Source: Plazaster borealis (Eukaryota > Echinodermata > Asteroidea > Forcipulatida > Labidiasteridae). Taken from it: DNA of 64,000 nucleotides. The stretch covers positions 2,728,001-2,792,000 of the forward strand of contig CM037470.1 in NCBI GenBank assembly GCA_021014325.1, read 5' to 3'. Shown one piece after another: positions 20,601 through 27,884 of the stretch. A program made the translations under genes and the position numbers. Each line of letters begins with the position of its first letter. The first letter of the stretch is position 1. The notes below the pieces were generated by a model that saw only the letters and a list, made by a program, of their open reading frames with translations, made no database searches and was not told where the DNA came from.

Positions 20601-21438
20601 GTTCCCCGTTCAACAGTGCTGTCAAAGACACTGATAAGCTATTCTTAAAAGGAACCAATCTATTTCATTGTGCAGCCAATGTTTATTTGTAAAAGTCATT
20701 TCTGCTCACTAAATTATTATTGATTTCATTGTTTATTGTTGTTATCTATTGTTAACCTTGTGCGATTTTTTCTTTTGATTGTTCTTTATAACTGTTACTG
20801 TTTCATTATTTATTCTCTTTTTCTATTGCTATTTTATTGTTACTTGTATTGTATGTATTGTTATTGTTATTATCATTGTTCTCCCAAAAGAGTTTTTATA
20901 TATGGTTGTACCCGCAAGTTTACTATTACAATTTTCTTCTTATTATTGTTATTCTTTGTTATATATAATTGTATATCATATGTTCATATTATCACAAATG
21001 CTTTCTAAGAAAAACCCAAGTTGAACCCTTCCCTTTCCAATTTCCATAACCATTACTTAAGTTATCTTCTCTGATTGGGTTGGACAAATTGTAAAATTTC
21101 TGGTGTTTTCGCAATTTCACAGGGAACCTGCCCCCCGTGCCCCGAAGCCGATACTGTCCGGTCAGGTTGACTTCATGACCGCCCAGATCAGAGCTCGGGA
21201 GAGCCAACTGGACAACCTCAACGCTCAGCTCGGCCAGGCTCTAGCGGAGAAGCAAACTATCCAAGAGGGCCTGGCCCAACCGGACGACAGCGTCGGTGAG
21301 GGCGTTGCCGTCTTGAGGGGTCAGCTCAGCTCCCTGGGATTGAAGACGGAGAATCTGATGAAGAAGATCGCCCAAGTGGAGGAGGAAGTGGCTAAGAAAC
21401 GAAAAGATCGTCAGAATATCCAGCAGAATAAGAAATAA
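331..21438 (+). CDS. Large coiled-coil protein, 3' 27 exons (5' end outside window)
   Basis: I do not recognise this family. Exons read from GT-AG sites: 331-471, 684-825, 1116-1249, 1547-1723, 2399-2605, 3145-3331, 3648-3829, 4375-4494, 5356-5462, 6033-6198, 6910-7159, 8103-8215, 8587-8808, 9636-9731, 10048-10290, 11150-11329, 12073-12192, 13019-13213, 13709-13873, 14469-14632, 15573-15735, 17043-17259, 17991-18212, 18930-19318, 19622-19834, 20100-20257, 21123-21438. Every junction keeps frame, giving 4,989 coding bases (1,662 residues plus TAA). The first visible exon begins in phase 0 after a clear acceptor (TTTCCCCAG), so the protein is longer than seen. Order in the visible part: acidic helical region (residues 1-267), a small Gly/Asn/Gln-rich exon (268-330), long Lys/Glu/Gln-rich coiled coil (about 330-1230), and a more hydrophobic globular C-terminus (about 1305-1557) ending in a short coiled tail. 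No signal peptide or clear membrane segment is visible in this part. A structural or cytoskeletal/ciliary role would be a guess. Exon calls are firm; function is unknown. Confidence 0.9.
1727..2018. repeat. Minisatellite, about 48 bp x 6, each unit with a B-box-like motif
   Basis: Six tandem units follow the donor of visible exon 4 directly. Each has CCACTNTGGGTGGTTCGAAT followed by CCC and a CAGACAAAT spacer. The GGTTCGAATCC phrase is a perfect Pol III B box in the best units. No A box or cloverleaf accompanies it. Confidence 0.8.
2168..2385. repeat. Two short minisatellites in intron 4
   Basis: Positions 2168-2235 hold about four 19-20 bp units around GGGGCGGAGCTTAAA. Positions 2242-2385 hold four units of about 40 bp containing CTTGACATCNTAATCCAGAC and TGCATTAATCCC. 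They end a few bases before the acceptor of visible exon 5. Confidence 0.75.
2640..3144. repeat. TAACTA-type satellite with embedded degenerate copies of the next exon's start
   Basis: The intron is built from AACTATAACTATAAC-like runs. Embedded in it are segments near 2730-2755, 2804-2830, 2868-2925, 2965-3020 and 3060-3085 that resemble the acceptor and first 45 or so bases of visible exon 6. Typical elements are TTCTAG or TTCCAG, then TATGCCAAGATGAATG, then GGGAGCTGNTACCATCAA. Several carry an intact-looking acceptor. Confidence 0.75.
3145..3331 (+). CDS. Gene 1, visible exon 6: beta-like Gly/Asn/Gln exon
   Basis: The exon lies between acceptor TCTTCTAG and donor GTGAGT, starts in phase 0 and leaves one base. 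It encodes residues 268-330. Unlike the helical exons around it, it reads GAGTVNRNIVQGDQYNVNI followed by a Pro/Val/Gln-rich segment and an Ala-rich end. The VQGDQYNVNI pattern of alternating polar and hydrophobic residues looks like a short beta-forming or amyloid-type motif. It does not match the strict RHIM consensus. The first 45 or so bases of this exon are repeated in degraded form in the intron upstream (2730-3090). Confidence 0.85.
3648..17259 (+). CDS. Gene 1, visible exons 7-22: coiled-coil core
   Basis: Sixteen exons encode about 900 residues dominated by Lys, Glu, Gln, Arg, Ala and Met with few prolines or aromatics, typical of a continuous coiled coil. Examples are EEEKSEAEKNAILEQYMKEV (exon 13), KDMQVKRKQLSEDQSKELME (exon 15) and RNKEKTRARLEARRKKKEDL (exon 22). 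Exon 10 contains a short Gln-rich run (LMQQQLMADLQ). Exon 11 contains a basic patch (KDRLNKRRNSRKS) that breaks the heptads. Exon 7 begins with an acceptor at 3646-3647 rather than the nearby AG at 3656-3657; only the first keeps frame with exon 6. The donor after exon 13 is GTCGGT. Confidence 0.85.
4005..4215 (+). repeat. Hairpin-chain repeat, copy 1
   Basis: It starts TTCGGTTTGCGGTAACACCA and contains consecutive short inverted repeats: ATCTAC/GTAGAT, GTTCT-TTG-AGAAC, a stem around ACTGCCGCGG, AGTTCT-GAAA-AGAACT and CTACC/GGTAG. Related copies are at 13258-13560 and, inverted, at 16005-16175. Confidence 0.7.
4906..5157. mobile_element. MITE with internal 20-bp perfect palindrome
   Basis: Outer ends CTCTTTCATGCGCC and GGTGCATGAAAGGGTTAA form terminal inverted repeats. 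Just inside the left end is the perfect palindrome ACCGGTCGCTAGCGACCGGT (4925-4944). The element lies in the intron before visible exon 9. Confidence 0.6.
5563..5981. repeat. Minisatellite, about 121 bp x 3.5
   Basis: Three and a half units carry GTGGATGATATTGAATGGT, GTAGATGCATTCACCACATG and ATATTGCAGGCTGGCATAG. Units 1 and 3 share one variant of the segment after GGCATAG, and units 2 and 4 share another, so the array may have grown as a two-unit block. Confidence 0.8.
6222..6830 (+). repeat. Interrupted tRNA-derived SINE
   Basis: The head (6222-6370) is tRNA-like: GTGGCTGAGCGGCCAAGCGC as A-box region and GTGTGGGTTCGAGTCC as B-box region. The conserved body (TTGCTTCGTCCTTCAGATGG, then GTCCCGTGTG) is found only at 6670-6720. 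About 280 bp of other sequence with a TTTATTTATT run separates them. Confidence 0.6.
7199..7300 (+). repeat. Pair of tRNA-like B-box segments
   Basis: Two segments each end in a B box (GGGTTCGAATCCTGG and TGGTTCGAATCCCACC). The first is enclosed by a 7-bp inverted repeat GTCTCAG/CTGAGAC. No full tRNA cloverleaf can be drawn, so these are SINE-derived fragments rather than tRNA genes. Confidence 0.45.
7566..7665 (+). pseudogene. Degenerate duplicate of the 3' intron end and start of visible exon 12
   Basis: It shares AACAGC(G/A)CCCTCATTGGA and CAGATGGTCGCAGAC in the same order and spacing as 8055-8130, the acceptor region and start of visible exon 12. The acceptor tract is altered and the reading frame after QMVAD ends in unrelated sequence, so it looks non-functional. 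Confidence 0.65.
7708..8025. mobile_element. TTAA-flanked MITE (family B)
   Basis: Ends TTAAACCCTATAGAGACCAT and ATGGTCTCTAAAGGGTTAA are inverted repeats that start and finish at TTAA. TTAA target sites are characteristic of piggyBac and Kolobok transposons. It carries an internal near-repeat of CATAGCGGC and no ORF. It sits between the duplicated and real starts of visible exon 12. Confidence 0.7.
8375..8545 (+). repeat. tRNA-derived SINE
   Basis: Head: GTAGATAGCTCAGAGTGCCG (A-box region) and GAGGTTGCAGGTTCAAATTT (B-box region). Tail: CTTCTTGTAGCCCCTT, shared with window positions 25-92. It ends 40 bp before the acceptor of visible exon 13. Confidence 0.7.
8948..9052 (+). mobile_element. 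Partial MITE, AGCTGCCAACTCTCCCTGAT family
   Basis: It shares AGCTGC(C/A)AACTCTCCCTGATT, TTCTGCAGA, TTCCCTGA and GTTCTGAT with a fuller copy at 24295-24490. Only the left half is recognisable here. Confidence 0.5.
9240..9550 (+). repeat. Near-complete tRNA-derived SINE
   Basis: tRNA-like head GTGTCACGGTTGAGTGGTTT and GGGTGTGGGTTCAAATCCC, body ACTTGTGTCCTTGAGCAAT with TATACTCCCCCAGGGAGCTG, and a tail ACTATAAATGTAAAGCGCAT. It is the best full-length copy of the most frequent SINE family here and lies in the intron before visible exon 14. Confidence 0.75.
10305..10480 (-). repeat. SINE 3' portion, inverted
   Basis: TTATATAGCG, AGGCGCTTGA and GCAGCACCTTACAAGGTGCT, which includes an inverted repeat, match the tail halves at 30120-30265 and 54500-54690. 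Confidence 0.5.
10490..10705 (-). pseudogene. Retroelement C-terminal ORF fragment
   Basis: On the minus strand the frame reads IVPVVVGALSTIPKTLGKHL, then LLQKAALFG, with a frameshift and then TARIL and KTLEI. This phrase order resembles the C-terminal end of retrotransposon polymerase ORFs common in marine invertebrates. That is from memory of the pattern, not a search. Stops and a frameshift show it is dead. Confidence 0.5.
10730..11079. repeat. 90-bp direct repeats flanking an inverted tRNA-like SINE fragment
   Basis: TTTGCATCAGGGATAAA and ACACCGATGTGTATTAAGCA occur at 10730-10818 and again at 10988-11078, a period of about 258 bp. Between them, on the minus strand, are GTCTGGTGATAAGACATCTG and GAGGGTTTGAATCC, an A-box and B-box pair. 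Confidence 0.6.
11341..11612. repeat. Minisatellite, about 105 bp x 2.7
   Basis: Repeated phrases are GGTTGCTTGGGGACTGTTGA, CAGCAGGCCTGGGA and CCTGATTTCAGGA. It begins 12 bases after the donor of visible exon 16. Confidence 0.8.
12440..12690 (-). repeat. tRNA-derived SINE, second family, inverted
   Basis: On the minus strand: GTTGGCGTAGTGGTATC (A box), CCCCGGTTCGAATCACGC (B box), then GGGTTTTCAGTCCCTACCTG and TTTTCCCTCCCACATCTAAA. The same body occurs at 35990-36215 (minus) and 51580-51800 (plus). Confidence 0.7.
13258..13560 (+). repeat. Hairpin-chain repeat, copy 2 (longest)
   Basis: It starts TTCGGTTTGCGGTAACACCA and carries hairpins CTAC/GTAG, GTTCT-TTG-AGAAC, CTACT-GCCGCGG-AGTAG, AGTTCT-GGAA-AGAACT, CTACC-GGAA-GGTAG, TTCACT-GCCGCGG-AGTGAG and GACTAG-CTTGCT-CTAGTC. 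Two loops are GNRA-type (GGAA). Confidence 0.7.
15105..15435 (-). repeat. Near-complete SINE, main family, inverted
   Basis: Read on the minus strand it has the tRNA-like head, then ACTTGTGTCCTTGAGCAAGG, GTATACTCCCCCAAGGGAGT and a tail with GCGCTATATAAGAACC. It is inserted in the intron before visible exon 21. Confidence 0.7.
16005..16175 (-). repeat. Hairpin-chain repeat, copy 3, inverted
   Basis: On the minus strand: TGGTTTGCAGCAACACCATG, two copies of ATCTAC-TTGCTAG-GTAGAT, ATTCTAC/GTAGAAT around TGCCGCAGA, CGGAATTCGGGAGACT and GTTCT-TTG-AGAAC. The stems differ in sequence from copies 1 and 2 but remain paired. Confidence 0.65.
16544..16919 (+). mobile_element. TTAA-flanked MITE (family A), copy 1
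   Basis: Ends TTAAAGGCACTGAACACGTT and ACGTGTACAGTGCCTTTAA are inverted repeats of about 28 bp bounded by TTAA. The interior includes TCAATTGGTCATCGAAGTTG, the short palindrome CTTGCAAGAAG and GTTACTTCAGAGGGAGTCG. Seven other copies lie in the window. Reading frames of 60-80 codons inside it are not genes. Confidence 0.85.
17263..17548. repeat. Minisatellite, about 41 bp x 7
   Basis: Units contain GGATATTTCCATATTCATGA followed by a run such as GATAAAAAATG. The array starts within a few bases of the donor of visible exon 22, and its last unit runs into a B-box-like TTGGTTCAAATCCCGG. Confidence 0.8.
17991..18212 (+). CDS. Gene 1, visible exon 23: linker after coiled coil
   Basis: Acceptor TCGGTAACAG and donor GTGAGA keep frame with the neighbours. 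It encodes a polar, less helical segment (SDLNQTINSTTAPDAPGDW) and then a helical stretch (LYKDLQEIEEIVNSTDAL), marking the end of the long coiled coil. The open frame continues 130 bases past the donor to a stop at 18341-18343. That extension falls inside a transposon relic (18236-18345), so I take it as intron. Confidence 0.85.
18236..18345. mobile_element. MITE relic, GCTAAGGGTGTTGCTAA family
   Basis: GTTGCTAAGGGTGTTGCTAA and TTCAAGGCATGATGACG match an element at 44942-45078 in the Pax gene. It starts about 25 bases after the donor of visible exon 23. Confidence 0.55.
18534..18705. mobile_element. MITE, CCCAATTTCATA family, copy 1
   Basis: It begins GCCCAATTTCATAAAGC and ends with CTGCTAAACAGCTTTAAGAA, with GGTTACCAGCCAAAGTACCA in the middle. 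A fuller copy is at 53573-53771. Other relics are at 22995-23165, 40720-40800 and 51290-51440. Confidence 0.65.
18930..19834 (+). CDS. Gene 1, visible exons 24-25: conserved-looking globular region
   Basis: Exon 24 (18930-19318) and exon 25 (19622-19834) encode residues 1305-1505. Composition changes sharply from coiled coil to a mixed hydrophobic fold, with high GC at third positions. Text includes SPSQFVIYRFGVFIVRLLKE, RRSFFYQRAMNILFIRQERL and EFVMLIMHCLAHIKTGEL. The H-C-L-A-H at residues about 1410-1414 has the spacing of the zinc-protease HExxH helix, but Cys stands where the catalytic Glu would be. Exon 25 includes VKVKVPVEQDF. This is the region most likely to identify the family in a profile search. 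Confidence 0.85.
20100..21438 (+). CDS. Gene 1, visible exons 26-27: C-terminus
   Basis: Exon 26 (20100-20257) encodes a helical segment that includes RLREFLQSRGGAITTKEFVA. Exon 27 (21123-21438) begins with a Pro-rich linker (EPAPRAPKPILSG) and ends in a coiled tail (KKIAQVEEEVAKKRKDRQNI) before the TAA at 21436-21438. The junction codon is split AC|G, which fixes both splice sites. Confidence 0.87.
20325..20560. repeat. Minisatellite, about 22 bp x 10-11
   Basis: Tandem variants of AGCAAGATGCTTAGCTGCTT fill the start of the last intron, beginning about 70 bases after the donor of visible exon 26. Confidence 0.8.
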
Positions 21439-22786
21439 TAAAAACAGAAGAAGAAGAAAACAAAACAGTCCTCAAGATCAACGATAAATGTAATAATTAA
21501 AAAAGAACAAGAGATCGTGAGAAAGTAACAAGTTTTGATCAAATTTTTATAGAAATATAATTTTATTTGTAAATGTTTTTTACACAGATGTGGTCAAGAA
21601 CAAAATCAAGAAAATGTAAAACATAAATTAGTCCTCACTAAAAATTTGAATAATTTTTTACCGATGTTTTTTTTAAGAAATCTGAATCCCAAAGGAATAG
21701 TCAATATAGAGGAAACCTGAATAGAGATTAGCTTGTCAAATATTCAAGATTTTGTAGGAAATTTTTAGAATAATGTAAAATGTTGAATTTCAGCATAACG
21801 TCCATCTTGGCAGCTTGATTTATTTGTTTAACTCTACTCGTTTCCCAAAATGCATTGCGGTATTTTTTATTAAGTAAAAGATTAGTTTAAAAATTAACCT
21901 GAGATTGTTGATTTCAAATCTCTTGTTTGTGAATATTTTTATTTTGTTTTGAATTTCATGTAGTATTTTTGTACACAGAAGTTTGTTTATGGAGAATTTA
22001 GTATTTATGTAGATTTAATGAATGATATGATATTGTTTCTTGTAGCGCTTGAAATGGGCGGGGTTTTCGAAGAAGGGGTATTTTGAGTGTTCAGATTCAA
22101 CTTTGAATTAACCAAACGCACCTCTGCCTTCTCTCATAGCCCTTTAAACTCGTTAGCAAACGTCTAGTTATTTTAATGATGTTTTCCATTTGGGATTATG
22201 TCACAGAATTAACACAAGAACAAAAGGCGGCGTACCGTTTTACTTGTCAAACTGTCATCCAACTGTTTAAAAAGACTGGAAAATTGGTCTCTGGGTGTTG
22301 ATTTTGAAGACCTGTGTTGAACGCAGATACTTCAAGCCAGAGTGTGATCTAAGATCCCAAAGCCGAAAGTGTAAGAAGTTTGTTTAAGTTGAAATGTGTG
22401 CACTGTCAATCGGTTTATATGTATATTTCTGTTATTGCTTAAGTTAGTGTTTTCTCGTTTTTTTTATTCTCACTTTATCTCAACATTTTCAAAAAAGATT
22501 GTTTTATTAGAGCACTTCTGCACCTGTGAGATTGTTCACTGTTTTTTTTTTAGTTTCTCAGGACGTTTTGATTATTTCAGTTAGATTTTTCGATTAATAG
22601 TCATTTTTGCAATATCTATCTGTAGATCCCTCGCCCATGCCACTAAAGCCGAGATCAAACAATAGAAACGTGCACGCGCCAAAACAACTCCCAGCCAATG
22701 ATGGGCCTTCCTTTGACCTCGGTGAGGGCGGTGTTTGACCTTGTGAATTCCCGGCAAGGGGGACTATTTTTGATCTGCGCTCAACT
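21439..22786 (+). other. 3' untranslated or downstream region of gene 1
   Basis: AT-rich sequence directly after the stop codon with no coding signal. The transcript end cannot be fixed. Positions 22655-22720 share CAAACAATNGAAACGTG and GCCAATGAT with 12335-12400, so a small dispersed repeat is present. Confidence 0.5.
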
Positions 22787-22969
22787 AATAGACCATTATC
22801 ATCCTGCCACCATCTTGGTCATGTTCCTTGTATCCAATACCAGCAATGAATAATAACATTCATTGTACAAAAAGGAACCAGACTGTTTTCTCATTCCAGC
22901 CTCGGTTTGGTTACATTGATTTGAATGGCAGAAAATCAAGATGGCCGCACCATGATAAAGGTCTATTAG
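22787..22969. mobile_element. MITE with YY1-like motif in its ends
   Basis: Left end TAATAGACCATTATCATC with CCACCATCTTG, and right end CAAGATGGCCGCACCATGAT with AGGTCTATTA, are inverted repeats. AAGATGGC(C/G)GC resembles the YY1 site. Confidence 0.6.
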
Positions 22970-22994
22970 ACCTGCTTTTAAGCAATAAATATTG

Positions 22995-23165
22995 AAGCTA
23001 AGCATAAACAATTTTACTTACCAGAATACGGTTATACCAGCCAAAACGCCATATATCAGATGTACCACCTGTGACTGGGTGTCCTTCATATTTTTGCTTA
23101 GTAGAAATGTTGTTTATAACAATATTTTCTGCTTAAGCAGCTCTGTGCGATTGGCCACAGGGTTC
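22995..23165. mobile_element. MITE relic, CCCAATTTCATA family
   Basis: TTACCAGAATACGGTTATAC, CAGCCAAAACGCCATAT, CTGTGACTGG and TTCTGCTTAAGCAGCTCTGT match the copy at 53573-53771. The outer ends are lost. Confidence 0.55.
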
Positions 23166-23348
23166 TTGTATGTTTATTTTAGCTTGAAGCAATTTCGATC
23201 AGTATTCTATTAATTTGCTTTTAATACTTCAATTCTATCCAATAGTTTTCCGTCCACGGTTATCTTGTTTTAAATACGAGATTGTTTATTTTTTATATAT
23301 TTGTTTTCATATTAGCACCAGATCAAATATTCTTCCAATCAAAGTCAT

Positions 23349-23952
23349 TTAATAAATATAATACATTTTACTCCGTCCATTGAAATGTTATTGTTTGTTA
23401 TGATATATATTAATTTCTCTACGATAGCACCTGCGTGTACATATAGAAGAATATTTGATAATAACTAATAGTATTTTGTAGTATTTTATGATATTTTGGT
23501 ATTTCCATAGATAACTTTATCATGAACACAACGGAACAAAACACCAATTTCTTAACAAAAATTATTGCAATTTTTGAAGTCCTATGCAAAATGTCAGAGC
23601 TCTTATCAAAAATATAGGCCTACTACTTAATAAGTTACCCTGAACAAGAATAATATGAACACAACATTTTTTTTACAATCTTTGTGTATTTTATCATGAA
23701 TTTATGACTGTTTTATAATGATTATTGTTTTGTAAATTTCTGGTTCCATATAAATTGTCTTTTCAGAGTAAAGTTAATCAGGATGTCTAAGTGTAGATAA
23801 TTTTTTTCAACAGACGCATTAATTTTATTTGTAACTTATTTTTCGAAGATACAATTGATCTATTGTAGTTTTAGTTGTAATGAATACTTCAGTGGAATAA
23901 TAAGTTTTGAAATACTCAGAGAATAAAACTTACCTATTACAAATAAATAAAA
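23349..23952 (+). promoter_or_regulatory. Candidate polyadenylation signals downstream of gene 1
   Basis: AATAAA occurs at 23350, 23932, 23942 and 23946 in very AT-rich sequence, 1.9-2.5 kb after the stop. An earlier AATAAA is at 22984. Which is used cannot be told from sequence. Confidence 0.35.
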
Positions 23953-24224
23953 TGTGTTACTCTCACAGACACATTGTTTTGTTTCTTGCGTTGTTCATTT
24001 TCTGTCTTCGGTAATTCACTTCAATCCTGTGGCGGATTTCTGCGACTCTTAACGGAGACACGTTTCTGATGTGTGAAGATTCACTGATCGAAACACATTT
24101 CCAAGCGCGACAAAAAAACGGGTAGGTAACCAGACCAACGTGACGTAGGTATATCTCTTGAATATTAACGTTCTCAAAATACAGGTCTTTAATTTGTTCT
24201 TACGTAATGGATCTTGTTCGTTAT

Positions 24225-24800
24225 TATTTCGGTAACATAAATATTGCTTCGTCCTTAGGGTAGGACGAAAAGCCGTAGGTCCCGTGTACAAAGCTGCAAA
24301 CTCTCCCTGATTCTGCAGATAGTTCCCTGAAAATAAACCAATCTTTCCCTGTTCTGATAAACAAATTTGAAAGTCTTCCTGGTTTTAGAAACTTTTTCCC
24401 TATTATGTTGAATGTAATTCTAAGTATCTCCCTGATTGTTGTACCAAATCTCCCTGATTGCAAGACGAAATGTTGGCAGCTCTGCATATGTTGTGTAGAC
24501 GCAAGTAAAAAAAAACATACTACACTTACCAATAAGGGAAGGGGTTCGCCCTGGTGTTTTCTGGTATTGTTGGCTGCAGATTGCGCCACAGCACCTTGTA
24601 AACCTTTACATGGCGCTATGTAAATAAATGGGTCTTATATTTCGAACTTAGCTCCGAACACCTCGTAGAAAAAAAATAATGAACTCCTTGAGACGCCCTC
24701 GGGAGTGGTGTGATAAAGCGCTCTGTAAAATAATAATTACTTTATTTCTATAGCGCACATCTCCTGTGCTCATGGTGCTTTACAAATCCCCAATAGGTCT
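24225..24800 (+). repeat. SINE split by a nested MITE
   Basis: The SINE body (TTGCTTCGTCCTTAGGGTAG, then GGTCCCGTGT) runs to 24290. It resumes after 24490 with GTTGTGTAGACGC, GCACCTTGTAAACC and ATAAAGCGCTCTGTAAAATA. In between is the 24295-24490 MITE, with ends AGCTGCAAACTCTCCCTGAT and a right end containing TGTTGGCAGCT. Confidence 0.6.
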
Positions 24801-25552
24801 AAATTAGAAATAAAATGATCTAAGCAATTTACAAATCTTCTCTTACAAAAAAATAAAAAAGTTCTATATAAAAGATAATCATAAACAAATGGCACTTGAC
24901 AAAAGAAAAAATATTAACTATGAATTAAAAAACCCAAATGAATAACGGAAACAATTTTTACAAAGAAAACAAAAATCAATAAGAAATTACTTAAATAGGT
25001 TGGTCTTAAGACCCCGTTTAAAACTGACCGTGGAGCTTGATTTAAAAATGTTCAATATAAAAAGATAGGCAAATGGCACTAGAACTGTATATTATTATGG
25101 TTTTATTTCACTGACAGTGACAGATTTGGTGGAGTAAGGAACATGACGATGAGACACACTTCTGACCTCTACAAATAGCCCCTTGACTGGCCGCAGCCCC
25201 TGAGATATTTCCAGCAGAAACAATGCAGATGATAACATGGAAAACATATTGTACTGGATTAATATCGTGTCCTACGTTGTAAAATATCGGCCCTTTTTTA
25301 AACCACGGCTTGGTCTCTGTCAGTTATTTAGAAAACGCGCGGTTTCCTTACGGGGTTCGATCAATCAGGCGGACAGAACCCCGAGGCCGGAGCCCAAGCC
25401 AAGTAGTGTTTTCAAAAATGGCCACATTGATGAGGCAAATTCGTACAAAATGGCTGACAGTCTGGCACCCAATTTCATCAAACAAATGAACTGAAAAGGC
25501 ACTTTTACAAAGGTGAAACATTCCATTAGAATGATTAGTCGTGTAAATTGTG
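24801..25552. other. Intergenic, no feature recognised
   Basis: AT-rich sequence without coding potential or clear repeat boundaries. The first part (to about 25090) may continue a SINE or LINE tail. Confidence 0.4.
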
Positions 25553-25800
25553 GCGTGTCGTGGCTGGGCAGTTGAGAGCACCGGATTTAAAGCTCTGGTG
25601 TTTCTGATCAGCAGAGTGTGGGTTCGAGTCACATTCATTGCACTTGTGTCCTTGAGCAAGACACTTTACCATAATTACTTTGTCTTTCGGATGGGACAAT
25701 AAGCCGTAGGTCCCGTGTATAGGATTGGTAGTGCACCAACAATCTCGAACACTTTTCACGGAAGAGTAGGGGTTAACTCCGGTGTTTCTGGTTCACATAG
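25553..25800 (+). repeat. tRNA-derived SINE, main family
   Basis: Head CGTGGCTGGGCAGTTGAGAG and CAGAGTGTGGGTTCGAGTC. Body CACTTGTGTCCTTGAGCAAG, TCTTTCGGATGGGACAATAA, GTAGGTCCCGTGT and CTCCGGTGTTTCTGG. Confidence 0.75.
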
Positions 25801-26192
25801 CAAACACCCTTGTTGACAGGTTTCCTCAGGCTTGCGAGCTACATTGATTAAGTTCACTCATAAAGGATCTCTGGTTTCATGACCAGAAATGTTTAATAAC
25901 AATTAGTCATTTGTATATAAAAAAAAGATTCAGATGCTCTTTTTATAGCTAGTTGTAAAATCCTCCATTTTAAAACTAGACTCACCGAGCCAACGACAAG
26001 ACGTACCAGTAACTCGGTCTTAAGAATCCGCCATTATTTGTTTTCATCCAAAGGGCGGGTCCTCCTCTCTTCCTTGACGCAAAGCTCTCATTGGTTGAAG
26101 TGACCCTGAGATATTCATTTCTTGTCTTAATTTTTTTACACAACACACGTCTTATTAAACACAGCCGTACCCTTCCAACTTAGAACAGTAAT

Positions 26193-26437
26193 ACTCTCTC
26201 AAAAAAAAACCTCCCAGGTCAGAATTGACCCGGGACAGCGTCCCAGGGGCTCAGACCCATTTCAGGGTCAGACTGATCTGGAATCTGTGTGATCCAGAAA
26301 TGGTCCAAACTCGCAGAATCCGAGCTAAAACCAAATTTATAACCAGTTTCCGGGTCAGCCTGACGCAGCCATGGGTCAGGTTCCTCCCTCTGGGACCCCG
26401 GATCCGGATCAATTCTGACCCATGAGTTTTTAGAGCG
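26193..26437. mobile_element. MITE with about 50-bp terminal inverted repeats
   Basis: Left AGGTCAGAATTGACCCGGGA and right GATCAATTCTGACCCATGAG sit in mirrored context, with GTCCCAGGGG and CCCTCTGGGAC inside and AAAAAAACCTCCC and GAGTTTTTAGAGCG outside. A relic of one end is at 61055-61105. Confidence 0.6.
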
Positions 26438-27555
26438 TAGTATGTTGGTTTTCTTCGCACCCCTCATACCAAGACTCACCGAGGAGCAAGGCAAGAAACA
26501 GTTAAACGATGGAAACTGTCTAAGCGGAGACATCATTCCACAAGTAACGTTTGATCAATGCGCCTGGATCCAACACCCCCTCCTCTTCCCTTCCCTAGCA
26601 GCCCCACCCTCCCCCCATTTCACATACTGTCTGACCTCCGTGTTTCATCGATTTCTACCGAGTTCTCACGGGTATCCATGATGGGGGCCATGAGTCGAGA
26701 AGCTCCCATGAGATACGGGCAGGCAACACGGTGAAAATCAATGAGTAATATTAATATAGGTTGGCTATATATGGCAAAGAAGTGAGATGGGGGCCCCATC
26801 AGTGCCCGGGCCCTTTACTCCGTGTGAGAACCAATCTAGACAGACAGTTCTCTGTTATATTATTAATAAGACAAAAACACTCCTCAATACTTGACGGTGT
26901 GTGTGTGCGTGTTTTCATTATGTGCCATCATGCACAGCCCATCATATTGTCTACTTGTCCATTGTACGGGGCCACGTGTGGTCACATGTTCTAGCCTAGC
27001 AACAATTCGCGCGGGAGAATGGGAAGGCGGCGCGGACGATCGAAGCAGACTTATGAATAAGGACACGCACACAAAAGCCAGGTTGTTCTCCCACTGTGCA
27101 CCATGCGATTGCGTACAGAGGGGGAAACGCCTGCGGTTTGTTGTGTGACCGCCACTTGACTGACAAACGATTCCTTATTGTATCGTGGCGGGCGAATTTC
27201 CCGCGCAAAGTACGCCGAGGATATTGCACGATGCGACGATGAGCCACTTTATACCATCCGCATAACGCTGCACGAGTATCGCTCACCACAACTCAAGTGC
27301 CAATGCATTAAATCCAGTTCGCGCGTACACTAATTACAAAAGGTATTCTCCCCACAAAGGTGGGGATAATCTGAAATTAAACGAAATAATTTTCTGCAAG
27401 TTATCAATTTCAATTTTAACTAGCAATAATTATATTCTGAGACGATGTTCGTTCTTCCAGTGTGATCATTATTTTTTAGAAGGAACACAAAATGAAAGCG
27501 AGTTATCTATAAAGTACGGAGCTCTGGAAGTGCCATGCGACATGTTGAAATCCTG
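26438..27555. other. Intergenic; CpG-rich patch at about 27000-27280
   Basis: No gene recognised. Positions 27000-27280 are unusually CpG-rich for this window (CGCGCGGG, GGCGGCGCGGACGATCG) and contain AATTTCCCGCGC, close to an E2F site. A distal promoter or enhancer is possible but unproven. Confidence 0.3.
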
Positions 27556-27765
27556 AGATAATTTACCGCAGGATGATGACATCATAAACGTAAGATGACG
27601 ACATTCCTTACACAATTTATCTCGGGATGACGACATCCTGAAAGTAAGTTGTCAACATCCTGAGAAGAATAATCACGGGATGTTGATATCCTAATGGTAG
27701 GGTGTCGACTTCGGCAAGATAATTCATCATTGGATGATGACATCCTGAAAATGTTGAGAACCCAA
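27556..27765. repeat. Minisatellite of about 55 bp x 4 with palindromic cores
   Basis: Units carry GGATGACGACATCC, GGATGTTGATATCC or GGATGATGACATCC, each a near-palindrome, preceded by GATAATT-like sequence. Confidence 0.6.
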
Positions 27766-27884
27766 GATACATTATCTTGGGAAGACAACACCCGACCTTG
27801 TCATTTCTCAAAAAACCTCAGCCTTTCAGGCAAAACTATGTAAAGGGAAGTGTTTCATCATGGCAGAGATGGTTCATGATTGAG

